Shown piece after piece: positions 24,951 to 33,337 of a DNA stretch of 64,000 bases. The DNA lies in NCBI GenBank assembly GCA_963738445.1, contig CAVTWS010000011.1:310001-374000 (forward strand), read 5' to 3'. The stretch's first letter is position 1. Every line of letters begins with the position of its first letter. The translations under genes were made by a program, and so were the position numbers. This stretch comes from CAVTWS01 sp963738445 (GTDB taxonomy: Bacteria; Actinomycetota; Acidimicrobiia; Acidimicrobiales; SHLQ01). Under the pieces are notes generated by a model that was not told where the DNA came from, did not search any database, and worked only from the letters and a program-made list of their open reading frames with translations.

Positions 24951-26291
24951 TCAGGCGTCGCTCCCGGTCGAGGGGAGGGTGTCGACCCGGAGGCGCACGT
25001 TCTGCTTGGAGCTGATGCGCCACCGGCCGTCATCGCCCTTGCGGTAGGTCTCCCGGTAGTGGCCGTAGCCCTGGAGGCGCGCCGGGCCATGGGGTGGCTG
25101 GGTCAGCTCGACGTCATCGAACATGGCCCAGACGCCCTCGGCGTCGCGGGGCCCGAGGATCGTGATCTCGGGGCACACGCCGTGGTGCACGGTGACGGCG
25201 CCGGCGAGGGTCAGGCGGATGTCGGCCAGGTACGCGGCGTTCGGTACCGGTGCTCGGGGGTCCTCGGTGGGGAGGAGGTGCTCGCAGTCGTCGGTGAAGA
25301 GCTCGGCGAAACCGTCCCAGTCCTTGGTGTCGAGCAGGCGGAAGTACCGGGCCTTGAGCTGCTTGATCTGCTCGATGTCGACCAGGACCTGGTTGTCGGC
25401 GCCGGCCGGTGAGTCGTCGGCCGGTGAACTGTCAGCCGGTGAGTCGTCGGCGGGTGAACTGTCGGACCGCGGCGGTTCGCCGAGGGCCAGGGAGCCGAGG
25501 CGGTTCACCCGACCGAGCTCGCCGAGGTCGATGCCCATCTCGGCGGCCACCTGGTTCACCGCGGCGACGTCCTTGCGGAGGAAACGACCGGCGGCCTCCA
25601 TCACTGTGTGCACGGAGCCCATGCGCCCGACCACGTCCAGGGCCAGGCTCGTTCCGCTCGACTGCTGGATCGCCGCGATGGCTTGCGGCCAGTCGACGTG
25701 GAGCTCGAGGGCGACGCGTTCGACATCGGCCAGCAACTGCAGGTGCGCCGACATCAACGCGTTGTTGAGCAGCTTGACCGCCTGCGCCGCACCGAGCGGC
25801 CCGACGTGCAGTACCGGGTCGCCGTAGGCGGCGACGACCTCACGGACCCGCTCGACGTCGTCGACCTCGCCGCCCAGGAGAACGGTGATGTGGCCCTCGT
25901 CGATGTCCTCGGCCGATCCGCTGACGGGTGCCTCCACGACGTGCACCCCTCGACGGGCGCCGTGCTCGGACAACCTGTTCGACGTGACGGGGCTGCCGGT
26001 CGTGTGGATGACGAGGGTGGCCCCCGGCCGCGTCGAGTCGAGGAAGCCGTCGGGGCCGATCGTCAACTCGACGAGCTGAGCGTCGGAGTACAGGCAGACC
26101 ATCACGAAGTCGGCGTCGGCCACCGCCTCGTGGACGTCGGCCACCGCCGTCGCCCCGATCGCCTCGCAGTCGTCGCGAACGTCCGGGCGGCGGGCGTAGA
26201 CCGTGGTGGGCCGACCGGCGGCGACCAGGCGACGAACCATGGGCATACCCATCTGGCCGGCCCCGATGAAGGTGAGAGCAGGTTCGGGCAC
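24951..26291 (-). CDS. Fusion of 3-hydroxyisobutyrate-dehydrogenase-like protein and SnoaL/NTF2-like domain
   Basis: 446 residues. The N-terminal part (about 1-295) is a beta-hydroxyacid dehydrogenase with FIGAGQMGMPMVRRL, the substrate motif EAPVSGSAEDIDEGHITVLLGG and catalytic-lysine region GAAQAVKLLNNALM. The C-terminal 130 residues (VDIEQIKQLKARYFRLLDTKDWDGFAELFTDDCE onward) form a SnoaL-like cone fold. They are joined by a repetitive linker SSPADDSPADSSPADDSPAG (25,400-25,460). GTG 26291 is chosen for its GGAG site; longer readings have no family match. The two domains are normally separate proteins. The gene is convergent with the P450, 10 bp away. Confidence 0.82.
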   Translation of the reverse strand: MPEPALTFIGAGQMGMPMVRRLVAAGRPTTVYARRPDVRDDCEAIGATAVADVHEAVADADFVMVCLYSDAQLVELTIGPDGFLDSTRPGATLVIHTTGSPVTSNRLSEHGARRGVHVVEAPVSGSAEDIDEGHITVLLGGEVDDVERVREVVAAYGDPVLHVGPLGAAQAVKLLNNALMSAHLQLLADVERVALELHVDWPQAIAAIQQSSGTSLALDVVGRMGSVHTVMEAAGRFLRKDVAAVNQVAAEMGIDLGELGRVNRLGSLALGEPPRSDSSPADDSPADSSPADDSPAGADNQVLVDIEQIKQLKARYFRLLDTKDWDGFAELFTDDCEHLLPTEDPRAPVPNAAYLADIRLTLAGAVTVHHGVCPEITILGPRDAEGVWAMFDDVELTQPPHGPARLQGYGHYRETYRKGDDGRWRISSKQNVRLRVDTLPSTGSDA

Positions 26292-26422
26292 AGGGCTTCT
26301 CCGTTCAGAGAGGTGAACGATCCGGGAGACGTTCGGGAACGCCGGCAGCAACTACTACTCCACGATGCGTTCGGCTCCTGCATCCACCGACCGCGCGGTC
26401 GCTCGGGCTCAAGCGCGGACGA

Positions 26423-27667
26423 TCAGGCGATCTCGCTGCCGTCCGGACGGTAGAAGTGCCAGGCGCCCGAAGGGTCGCGCCAGAGCCGGAATCCGATCTG
26501 TTTGAGCCGGTTGTGGAAGCCACAGAGCAGGCCGCCGTTGGCGGGGCAGGTGCAGCCACCATGGGCCCAGTCGTGGGTGTGGTCGAGCTGGCAGTGGCGG
26601 CCGGAGCGAGTGCAGCCGATCCAGCGGCACTGGTAGTTGTCCTGGAGGATGACAGCGTCTTTGGCGCCGCCGCGGAAGAGCCGGGATTCGCGCCCGAGAT
26701 CGATCACGACGCCGGCCGAGTCGTAGATGACACGCCGCAGCCGCCCGACGAGCAGGGCGGCGATGGCATCGGAGGGGTGGACGGGGTCGCCGTCGATCGT
26801 CTCGCACAACCCGCCGGGATCGGGTTCGCCGGCGAGCCAGGCCTCGGCGCGTTGGTCGCCCATGACGAGGTTCACGAGCGGTTCGGGGCGTTGCGCATCG
26901 GCGGGAGTGGAGGCGGCGGCGGAGAACAGCTCGAGGAGGGCATCAGCGCGGCGTTGGGCGGCGGTGCGGGCCGCGAGCTCGGGGTCGGCGGTTTCGGCGA
27001 GGCGTTGAGCATCGACGTAGCGGTTGAAGATGTCGGCCAACGCCTTGCCGGCCAGGTTGGAGAAGGTGCCCTCGGCGGTCCAGGTGCCGTCGATGTTCTT
27101 GACGATCCGGAACCGCCGGTTCCGGTGGTGTCGTTCGAGTTTGGAGAGGGAGCCATCGATGTCGGCGAGCTCTTCCCACTTGTCGCACACGTTGAGGAAA
27201 TCGCGGATCGACAGCAGCTCGGCGGCTTCGAGCAGGGGTTCCTGGTGGTCGGCCAGGAGGTGGCCGCACCGCGGGTTGCGGTGGAGGCGGGCGAGGGCGC
27301 GGGCTTGTGGGGTGCCGAGCTCGCCGGTGGCGTGACGTTTGGCGATCTGATCGCACGTGCCGAGCATGGATGCGGTGGCCACCACGGCGGCCGCCTCGCC
27401 CTTCGACACCTTCCCGGTGTGGGCGAGCCAACAGCCGACGCTGCGATGACCGTCGAAGGTGTGCAGCGCTCGACGCTCGACCTGCCCGGCGACGCGGGCC
27501 AGAAGCGCGTGGGTGCGGGCCTGGACGTGCCCGAGGCGACGCACGATGTCGGCGGCATCGTCGAGCCCGGAGAACTGCCCCACATCGCCTTCGAAGTGGG
27601 CGAGCAGGTCCTCCACGGCGTCGAGCGCACCGGCGAGATCGGTGTTGTCGCCACGACCAGAACACAT
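26423..27667 (-). CDS. DUF222-HNH endonuclease (13E12 repeat family)
   Basis: 414-residue protein with an N-terminal DUF222 region (about 25-300, including VQARTHALLARVAGQVERR) and a C-terminal HNH nuclease: CRWIGCTRSGRHCQLDHTHDWAHGGCTCPANGGLLCGFHNR (about 345-390), with zinc cysteines and the catalytic His pair. These proteins are multicopy in actinobacteria and often mobile, but their role is unsettled. It interrupts the catabolic cluster and has no obvious partner, suggesting insertion. Confidence 0.85.
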   Translation of the reverse strand: MCSGRGDNTDLAGALDAVEDLLAHFEGDVGQFSGLDDAADIVRRLGHVQARTHALLARVAGQVERRALHTFDGHRSVGCWLAHTGKVSKGEAAAVVATASMLGTCDQIAKRHATGELGTPQARALARLHRNPRCGHLLADHQEPLLEAAELLSIRDFLNVCDKWEELADIDGSLSKLERHHRNRRFRIVKNIDGTWTAEGTFSNLAGKALADIFNRYVDAQRLAETADPELAARTAAQRRADALLELFSAAASTPADAQRPEPLVNLVMGDQRAEAWLAGEPDPGGLCETIDGDPVHPSDAIAALLVGRLRRVIYDSAGVVIDLGRESRLFRGGAKDAVILQDNYQCRWIGCTRSGRHCQLDHTHDWAHGGCTCPANGGLLCGFHNRLKQIGFRLWRDPSGAWHFYRPDGSEIA

Positions 27668-27932
27668 GTTCGTATCCTAACTATCTCGGACACGGAACGC
27701 AATCGATCAGCACGAAAATCTCAGGCCTTCAGTACGTATCAGTGCTTCCAGCGTCGGGTTCCGGCTGCCGGAGTTGCTCGGCGACGGTGGAACGGAGCTC
27801 GCGTGATTCGCCCAGGTCCGACACGGTCGACCGTGCACGCCAGGATTCCGGTGTGCATTCGCCCGCCGAGGCCCGAGCCGCGACGCTCCACGTGATGAGA
27901 TGGTGACGAAATCGAGCCGAGGGGGCGTCGCC

Positions 27933-29045
27933 GTGTCGTACGAGAGTGAGGCCGAGCCGATCAGGTTGGGGTATCTGATGGACTTCGTCCTGCCGGACAG
28001 TTATCCGGAGGCGCAGCGTCTCGATCTGACCCGGTCGTTCGACCTGGTGTTCCAGAAGGGGCTCGAAGCCGGGATCATCGATCGGCGGGTGGAGATCGTC
28101 TACCGCGAGGTCGAGGGCCTGCCCAAGGGATCGCCCCGGCGGGTCATCGAAGCGTTCGGTGAACTGGTCGACGAAGGGTGCCTCGCCGTCTTCGGTCCCG
28201 CCATCAGCGACAACGCGGTGCCGACCCGTGAGGTGATCGAGGAGCGGTTCAAGGTGCCCGCCATTTCGGTGACCGGTACGGAGGAGTGGATGGGGGAGTG
28301 GACGTTCAGTCTGCCGCAGGGCTCGCTCACGGATGAGCCGATCTTCTGGTCGCAGCAGATCGTCAAGGCGGGCCACGCGACCGTCGGCTGCTTGGTGGAG
28401 CAGTCGTTGGTGGGCGACTCCTACATCCGCAACTTCCGCAAGGCGTGCGCGGATCGCGGCATCCGGATCGTGGCTGAGGAGTGGATTCCCCAGACGGCCC
28501 AGGACGTGTCGGGCGCGGTGGGCCGGCTGAAGGAGATCGGTCCTGACGCGTTGGTGCATTGCGGCTTCGGGTTCGGTGTGGTGGGCGTGAATCCGGCGTT
28601 GGCCGCGCTCGGTTGGGATCCGCCGCGCTATATGGGTACGGCGTTCCAGAACGCGTGGATCAACGAGGTGATCTGGAACGCCATGTTGGGCTGGACCGGT
28701 ATCGATCAGTACGACGCCACCAACCCCGTCGGCCAGGCCTTCCTCGACGAGTTCGAGGCCGCGTACGGTCGCCGGCCCGAATACTGCGTCCCCGTCGTGA
28801 ACCGTGACGTGGCGACGGTGCTACTGCACGCCTTTGCGGATGCTCATCCACTCACTCCGAAAGGGGTGAGGGATGCTCTCGAGCGGGTCAAGATGCTGCC
28901 AGCGGCGAGCGGTGCGCCCGGGACCTTCCTGTCGTTCGGCAAGTGGATCCGCCGGGGCTGGATGGGTGCGGGCTACCTGGTGTCTCGTCAACTCGACCCC
29001 GACGGCGTGCACGCCCACACCGTCGACCGGTTCGGCCAGATCTGA
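27933..29045 (+). CDS. Type 1 periplasmic-binding-fold (Leu/Ile/Val-binding-like) protein without signal peptide
   Basis: 370 residues with a branched-chain amino-acid receptor fold: IRLGYLMDFVLPDSYPEAQRLDLTRSFDLVFQKGLEAGII at the start, FGPAISDNAVPTREVIEE (about 85) and NPVGQAFLDEFEAAYGRRPEY (about 267). No hydrophobic signal or lipobox is visible from either candidate start, so it is probably cytoplasmic and may sense or chaperone a ligand rather than feed a transporter. GTG 27933 has a GAGGGGG site; ATG 27900 is an in-frame alternative. No ABC permease is nearby. The alcohol dehydrogenase follows by 75 bp. Confidence 0.75.
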   Translation: MSYESEAEPIRLGYLMDFVLPDSYPEAQRLDLTRSFDLVFQKGLEAGIIDRRVEIVYREVEGLPKGSPRRVIEAFGELVDEGCLAVFGPAISDNAVPTREVIEERFKVPAISVTGTEEWMGEWTFSLPQGSLTDEPIFWSQQIVKAGHATVGCLVEQSLVGDSYIRNFRKACADRGIRIVAEEWIPQTAQDVSGAVGRLKEIGPDALVHCGFGFGVVGVNPALAALGWDPPRYMGTAFQNAWINEVIWNAMLGWTGIDQYDATNPVGQAFLDEFEAAYGRRPEYCVPVVNRDVATVLLHAFADAHPLTPKGVRDALERVKMLPAASGAPGTFLSFGKWIRRGWMGAGYLVSRQLDPDGVHAHTVDRFGQI

Positions 29046-29120
29046 ACGGACCGAAGCCAGTGCTCGACGAAGTGACAGTGGGACCTTTGCTACGGTCGCC
29101 CAGGCAGAGGGGAGATCGGC

Positions 29121-30222
29121 ATGGCGACGAAGATGCGGGCTGCGGTGGTCGAGGCGGTTCCGGGCACCGCCCGGATCGGTGAGGTCGAGGTCGACGATCC
29201 GGGGATCGGCGAGGTGCTCGTACGTACGGTGGCCACCGGCGTGTGCCACAGCGATCTGCACGCGTTGCACGGCACGGGCATGCTCGTTCCCGACGCCGTT
29301 CGTGCTCGGTCACGAGCCCGCAGGGGTGGTGGAGGCGGTCGGACCCGGCGTCCGGAAGTTCGCTCCGGGGGACCACGTCGTCGCGTGCCTCTCGGCGTTC
29401 TGCGGTCACTGCGCGAACTGCGTGTCGGGCCGCACGTTCATGTGCTTCACCGACGAGTATCGCCCGCGACCCGTCGCAGCCGAGCCGGTTGTCGAGCGGC
29501 GGCGAGCCGATGAACCAGTTCGTCGGGCTCGGGGGGTTCGGCGAGTACATGCTCGTCGGCCAGAACAACATCGTGAAGATCCGCTCGGACATGCCCCTGG
29601 ATCGGGCGTGCGTGCTCGGGTGCGGGGTGCTCACCGGGGTGGGCGCGGCGTTGAACACGGCGCAGGTGTCGGCGGGGGCGTCGGTCGCGGTGATCGGTGT
29701 CGGTGGTGTGGGACTGTCGGTGATCCAAGGGGCTCGACTGGCCCATGCCGGGACCATCGTGGCTGTCGATGTCGATGACGAGAAGCTGGCCCTGGCCGAG
29801 AAGCTCGGGGCCACGGCGACCGTGAACGCGACTGACCGACGACGCCGTGGCCCGGGTGCAGGCGATCACGGGCGGGGGCGCTCAGTACGTGTTCGAGGCC
29901 ATCGGCAATCCGGCCACGGTGCAGCAGGGGCTCGCGATGGCCGGAGGTGGCGGCACCCTGACGGTGGTCGGCATCATGGATTTCGGCGGCGAGCTTCACG
30001 GTGACCGGTGTCGACCTGCTCATGGGCAAACGGGTCCAGCAGTCGATGATGGGCTCGAACCGGTTCGTGGCCGACATCCCGATGCTCGTGGATCACTATC
30101 TCGCCGGTCGCCTCGATCTCGATCATCTCGTGTGCGACACCCAGCCCCTCGATGCCGTACCCGGCGTGCTCGACGACCTCGAAGGCGGCCGAGTTCTCGG
30201 CCGCACCGTCATCACCTTCTGA
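29121..30222 (+). CDS. Zinc-dependent alcohol dehydrogenase (four apparent frameshifts)
   Basis: Medium-chain dehydrogenase readable as 365 residues across frames. Segments are GVCHSDLHALHGTGM, PFVLGHEPAGVVEAVGPGV, the structural zinc cysteines FCGHCANCVSGRTFMC, GEPMNQFVGLGGFGEYML, Rossmann motif VIGVGGVGLSVIQGARLAHAG and C-terminal GVDLLMGKRVQQSMMGSNRFVAD. Breaks near 29,289, 29,463, 29,846 and 29,994 are each removed by deleting one base, and the total length then agrees with a multiple of three. It resembles actinobacterial class III-like/NDMA-type alcohol dehydrogenases. GAGGGGA lies upstream of ATG 29121. The gene is probably functional in the organism and misread here. Confidence 0.8.
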
Positions 30223-30425
30223 CCGCGGCCAGCCTTCATGGTGAGCCACTGCGAAGCCCCAGGTGCGTTCGGAGCGGCGAGGAACCGGATAAACTGTCGT
30301 CAAAGCCGGGTTCTCCGCTAGCAATGCGGTGTGGCCGCCGCCTCGATGATCGAGCGGTTGAAACATCGAGCCGTTCCGAGCAGGTGCCGTTGTCCGGCCG
30401 GATGCACCGATGAGACAATGGGGCC

Positions 30426-30977
30426 ATGGACAGCGAACTGCTCCGGGAGCCGCCACCCAACGGCAGCGAGGTCGACACGCTGATCGGCAGCCTCGAGCGT
30501 CAGCGTCGAACCTTCGGCTGGAAGACCGCGGGCCTCGACGCCGAAGGACTGGCGACGCGTGTCGGTGCCTCGACGATGACGCTGGGCGGCCTGATCAAAC
30601 ACGTCGCGCTCGTCGAGGACGACTATGCGACGGTTCGCATCCTGGGCCGGCCCCTCGGGCCCCCGTGGGCAGAAGCCGACTTCACGTCCGACCCGGACTG
30701 GGAGTGGCACAGCGCTGCCGCCGATGAACCGGCCGAGCTCTACACGTTGTGGGCCGAAGCCGTGTCTCGATGCCGCGCCGCCTTCACGGAAGCGCTGGCC
30801 GACGGTGGCCTCGATCGACCAGCCGGTTTCGTCTGGCCTGATGGACAGACCGTTTCGCGGCGGCGCCTCCTCGTCGATCTGATCGAGGAGTACGCACGCC
30901 ACACCGGTCATGCCGATCTCCTTCGAGAAGCCGTCGACGGACGAGTTGGTGAGGACGCGCCCGACACCTGGACGTGA
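30426..30977 (+). CDS. DinB/DUF664-like protein (possible mycothiol-dependent transferase)
   Basis: 183 residues of the DinB four-helix type. It has TLGGLIKHVALVEDDYATVRILG near residue 57 supplying one metal histidine, and the C-terminal DLIEEYARHTGHADLLREAVDG supplying two more, which is the DUF664 signature. Some family members use mycothiol or bacillithiol in thiol transfer or detoxification. It stands alone at the edge of the accessory patch. The substrate is unknown. Confidence 0.8.
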   Translation: MDSELLREPPPNGSEVDTLIGSLERQRRTFGWKTAGLDAEGLATRVGASTMTLGGLIKHVALVEDDYATVRILGRPLGPPWAEADFTSDPDWEWHSAAADEPAELYTLWAEAVSRCRAAFTEALADGGLDRPAGFVWPDGQTVSRRRLLVDLIEEYARHTGHADLLREAVDGRVGEDAPDTWT

Positions 30978-31063
30978 TGCGACGCGTCTGCGAGGCGGGC
31001 CGGCGCAGCGTCTTGGGAGCCGACGTGACGCGATCTACTTCGGGCCTCTCCGGACGCGGGGTT

Positions 31064-31303
31064 TCAGGTCGATGCCGGCAGCTTCACCGGGGTGTTGGTG
31101 TCGGAGGACTCGTGGGCGGCGATCGCGAAGGCGAGGACCTCTCTGGCGTGCTGGGCGGACCACAGTGGGTCGGCTTCGTGTCCGAGTAGGTAGCGCAGGA
31201 AGTGGCGGGTCGAGTCGCGGAACGAGCTGGCCCAGTCGTCGTCGAGGGCGTGGTACTGGCGGAGCTTGCCGTCGCGGTACACCCTGTGGTCGATCGAGTT
31301 GGC
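31064..31303 (-). pseudogene. C-terminal fragment of a Gfo/Idh/MocA-type oxidoreductase
   Basis: The minus-strand frame reads IDHRVYRDGKLRQYHALDDDW then SAQHAREVLAFAIAAHESSDTNTPVKLPA. The second stretch resembles the end of Gfo/Idh/MocA dehydrogenases (AREVL-VALAA---TG-PV-L). All of the Rossmann domain is missing. The fragment begins immediately after, and in the same frame as, the stop of the XRE gene, indicating a recombination joint at about 31,303. No start signal was seen; GTG 31282 is the first possible. Confidence 0.55.
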
Positions 31304-31828
31304 TCATGCGGTTGCAGCGTGTGGAGGGTTCAGTGCTGCGTCGATGATCGGGGTCCAGGCTTGCCGGATCTGGGTTGGGATGACGAGGTGGAGCCAGGCG
31401 TCGATGAGAAGGAGGCCGTCGATGATGGCTTCGATGTCGTGGGGTGTGCCTTCACGCAGGACGATCTCGTAGGCGCGACGACGCTGTTGTGGGTCGGCAA
31501 GGTCGAAGGTTCGGTCAGGGCCGCTCCACCACAGATGCTGGCTGGTCGTGATCGTGGTCAATGCCTGGTGGATGGGGAGTCGCCACAGTCGTGTTGGCAC
31601 GGCGTAGGGTCGCAAGCCGTTGGTCCATGTCCAGGTGATGGTGGGAGCGATGGTGAGCGAGCAGTCGACCGCCGCCAGTAATTCAGCGGCGGTGGAAAGG
31701 CGTGGCTCGCGTCGACCGGACTCGTACGCGGCGATGTTGGGTCGGGCGATGCCCGTCGCCAAAGCGATGCCGGCCTGGGTTAGGCCCTGTCGCAGGCGTT
31801 CTGCTCGCAGCTCCGTACCAAAGTCCAT
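31304..31828 (-). CDS. XRE-family helix-turn-helix regulator (antitoxin-like)
   Basis: 174 residues. The N-terminal helix-turn-helix (about 6-62) reads LRAERLRQGLTQAGIALATGIARPNIAAYESGRREPRLS. The C-terminal 110 residues contain HDIEAIIDGLLLIDAWLHLVIP and no named domain. Its ATG lies inside a 32-bp near-perfect palindrome (31825-31856), so the protein very likely represses itself and is probably translated from a leaderless or very short-leader transcript. It could be an antitoxin whose toxin is lost or is the HEPN protein 0.6 kb away. Confidence 0.75.
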   Translation of the reverse strand: MDFGTELRAERLRQGLTQAGIALATGIARPNIAAYESGRREPRLSTAAELLAAVDCSLTIAPTITWTWTNGLRPYAVPTRLWRLPIHQALTTITTSQHLWWSGPDRTFDLADPQQRRRAYEIVLREGTPHDIEAIIDGLLLIDAWLHLVIPTQIRQAWTPIIDAALNPPHAATA

Positions 31829-31856
31829 GGATGTATCGTATGCGATACATCCATGG
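31825..31856. promoter_or_regulatory. 32-bp palindrome overlapping the XRE start codon
   Basis: The left half (31825-31840) and the reverse complement of the right half (31841-31856) agree at 15 of 16 positions; the outer arms are CCATGGATGTATCG. The start codon of the minus-strand XRE gene is within the left arm and a mirror ATG lies in the right. The size and symmetry fit a dimeric XRE operator. Confidence 0.7.
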
Positions 31857-32097
31857 GTGCAACTCTGATGTGTCGTGGCACGGAGGTGGCAGGCCAGGTC
31901 CCGAGCCGAAGTTCAGCTTTGAACTCTCCGTGGGGAACCCGCCCGTTCCTGTGACCACCGTGTGTCTGACCACGGGCCAGCGGGCGTCTTCACTGGCCGC
32001 ACACGCTGACGCGCGGCCGGCGACCGCCGGCACCTCAACGAGCGGGCTCGGTTGCCAAGGCCGCCACCCGGGCCGGAAACCGCCTCTGACCGGCCAC

Positions 32098-32148
32098 GAT
32101 GCTGAGTGCGCCCCCTGGGATCTGAACCCAGAACCTGCGGATTGAGAG
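32098..32148 (-). repeat. Partial copy of tRNA-Lys 3' half (attachment-site remnant)
   Basis: These 51 bp match 33175-33225 at 49 positions. The copied part runs from the anticodon loop through the T arm and acceptor 3' strand of tRNA-Lys plus 9 flanking bases. The 5' half is absent, so it is not a tRNA gene. With the intact tRNA 1,077 bp away it forms a direct-repeat pair like the attL/attR left by tRNA-targeted integration. Confidence 0.8.
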
Positions 32149-32340
32149 GCCCTTGACAACAGTCCAGCCCGTCCGGCCAGGTCCGGGCTGTGCGGTTCTG
32201 TCCGGGTGATCGTCCGGTGGAGTCCAGCGTGTCCAGCTGAGTCCGGTGAGTGGATTGGATGGCGGATTGGATGCCGGAGCCCCTCGGCGCTGGCGCGTCC
32301 AGGGTGGTCAACGCTGAATAGTGGGGATCTGCGCGTTGAT

Positions 32341-32758
32341 CTACGTGGGTGGAGGCACCGGGCGGGCGGCGTCGGAGGAGGAGGTGACGATGCGCATAGA
32401 GGCGTTGATGATTCGGTCGATGTGGACGGCGGGGGTCTCGCCGGTGTCGGTGGGGTAGCGGCCTTCGATGGTCCATGGGTTCACCAGATCGAGATCGTCG
32501 CTCGTGAACAGCGCCTGGTCGGCGACTGGGAGCATGGCGTGCAATGCGATGGGGTCGTGGGCGCGACGTAGCGGCGTGCCGCGGCTCATGAGCAGGGCCT
32601 TGATCGCCTTTTCCGCTGCGAGGTGGGCGTGGAAACAGGCGGCGCGGCGGGGGAGTGAGGGGTCGGCGGCGAGGTACCGGGCGACGCGAAGCTCGTCGGC
32701 GGCCTCGTCGACCCATCGCTGGGTCTCCGTGGTCGTTTCAGGGCGGCCGCTCGGTCAT
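32341..32758 (-). CDS. HEPN-domain toxin (frame disturbed by one inserted base)
   Basis: Deleting one base of the GGG at 32741-32743 gives an ATG at 32758 and a 138-residue HEPN protein beginning MTERPPETTTETQRWVDEAADELR. It continues FHAHLAAEKAIKALLMSRGTPLRRAHDPIAL to a C-terminus rich in helices. HEPN RNases usually carry Rx4-6H; RRAHD is a partial match, so catalytic competence is uncertain. It overlaps the nucleotidyltransferase gene, the usual MNT-HEPN arrangement in which the nucleotidyltransferase neutralises HEPN, in some systems by AMPylation. Confidence 0.72.
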
Positions 32759-33116
32759 AGAGGATCTGGCCCTCTCTGAGCGGCCAGTAGAGGCTTGACC
32801 CGTTGATGTGGCCGCGCTGGGCGACTTCGTCGCGGTCGGTGACGAGGACGTCGACCGGGATGGGGGCGGCAATGGCGCGACGTATGGCAGCCATGACTTC
32901 GAGACGTTTGGCGTGGTCGAGGTGGTCGAGCACGACGAGGATGTCGGCGTCGCTGTCGGGGCCCTCGGTGCCCCGTGCGAGCGAGCCGAACACGATCACA
33001 CGGACGGGTTGGACGGATTCGACGATGTCGTTCACGACGACCGGAAGCCACTCGCGCACGGTTCGGCCGTCCCATCGTCCATCGCGGAACTCGACCTGTC
33101 GCGCGCTCGCTGCCAC
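32738..33116 (-). CDS. Minimal nucleotidyltransferase (MNT) antitoxin
   Basis: With the same one-base correction as its partner the gene ends at 32738 and encodes 125 residues. The polymerase-beta-type motif VIVFGSLARGTEGPDSDADILVVLD (GSx9-10DxD, about residues 41-65) and a third acidic segment VDVLVTDRDEV are intact. It begins MAASARQVEF about 60 bp inside the tRNA-Lys flank. MNT proteins serve as antitoxins for HEPN RNases. The pair is enclosed by the tRNA-derived direct repeats. Confidence 0.78.
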
Positions 33117-33183
33117 CTCGCCAGTCTGCCATGGTCCAGCGGCCGGTCGACGGTGCTCGGACGTTCGATTCCAAGATGCTGAG

Positions 33184-33256
33184 TGCGCCCCCTGGGATTT
33201 GAACCCAGAACCTGCGGATTAAGAGTCCGTTGCTCTAACCGTTGAGCTAGAGGCGC
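33184..33256 (-). tRNA. tRNA-Lys (CTT)
   Basis: The minus strand folds as a full cloverleaf: acceptor GCGCCTC with GGGGCGC, D arm GCTCAACGGTTAGAGC, anticodon loop CTCTTAA giving anticodon CTT, and T arm CTGGG-TTCAAAT-CCCAG. CCA is not encoded. Its 3' half is duplicated at 32098, so it served as an integration target. Confidence 0.95.
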
Positions 33257-33337
33257 CGATCGCGACCGGTGAGCTTACCGGGCCAGTGCCCGGCTCGGCG
33301 GTTCGAGCGCTCGTCTGCCGCCTGCTCACTATGCCAA

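Noticed and set aside
31857..32097. Gene in the space between the XRE palindrome and the tRNA fragment
   Set aside because: Open frames here lack ribosome sites, show no recognisable domains and disagree with codon bias; I see nothing supportable in this stretch.
32098..32148. Second tRNA-Lys gene
   Set aside because: Only the 3' half is present; there is no D arm or 5' acceptor strand.
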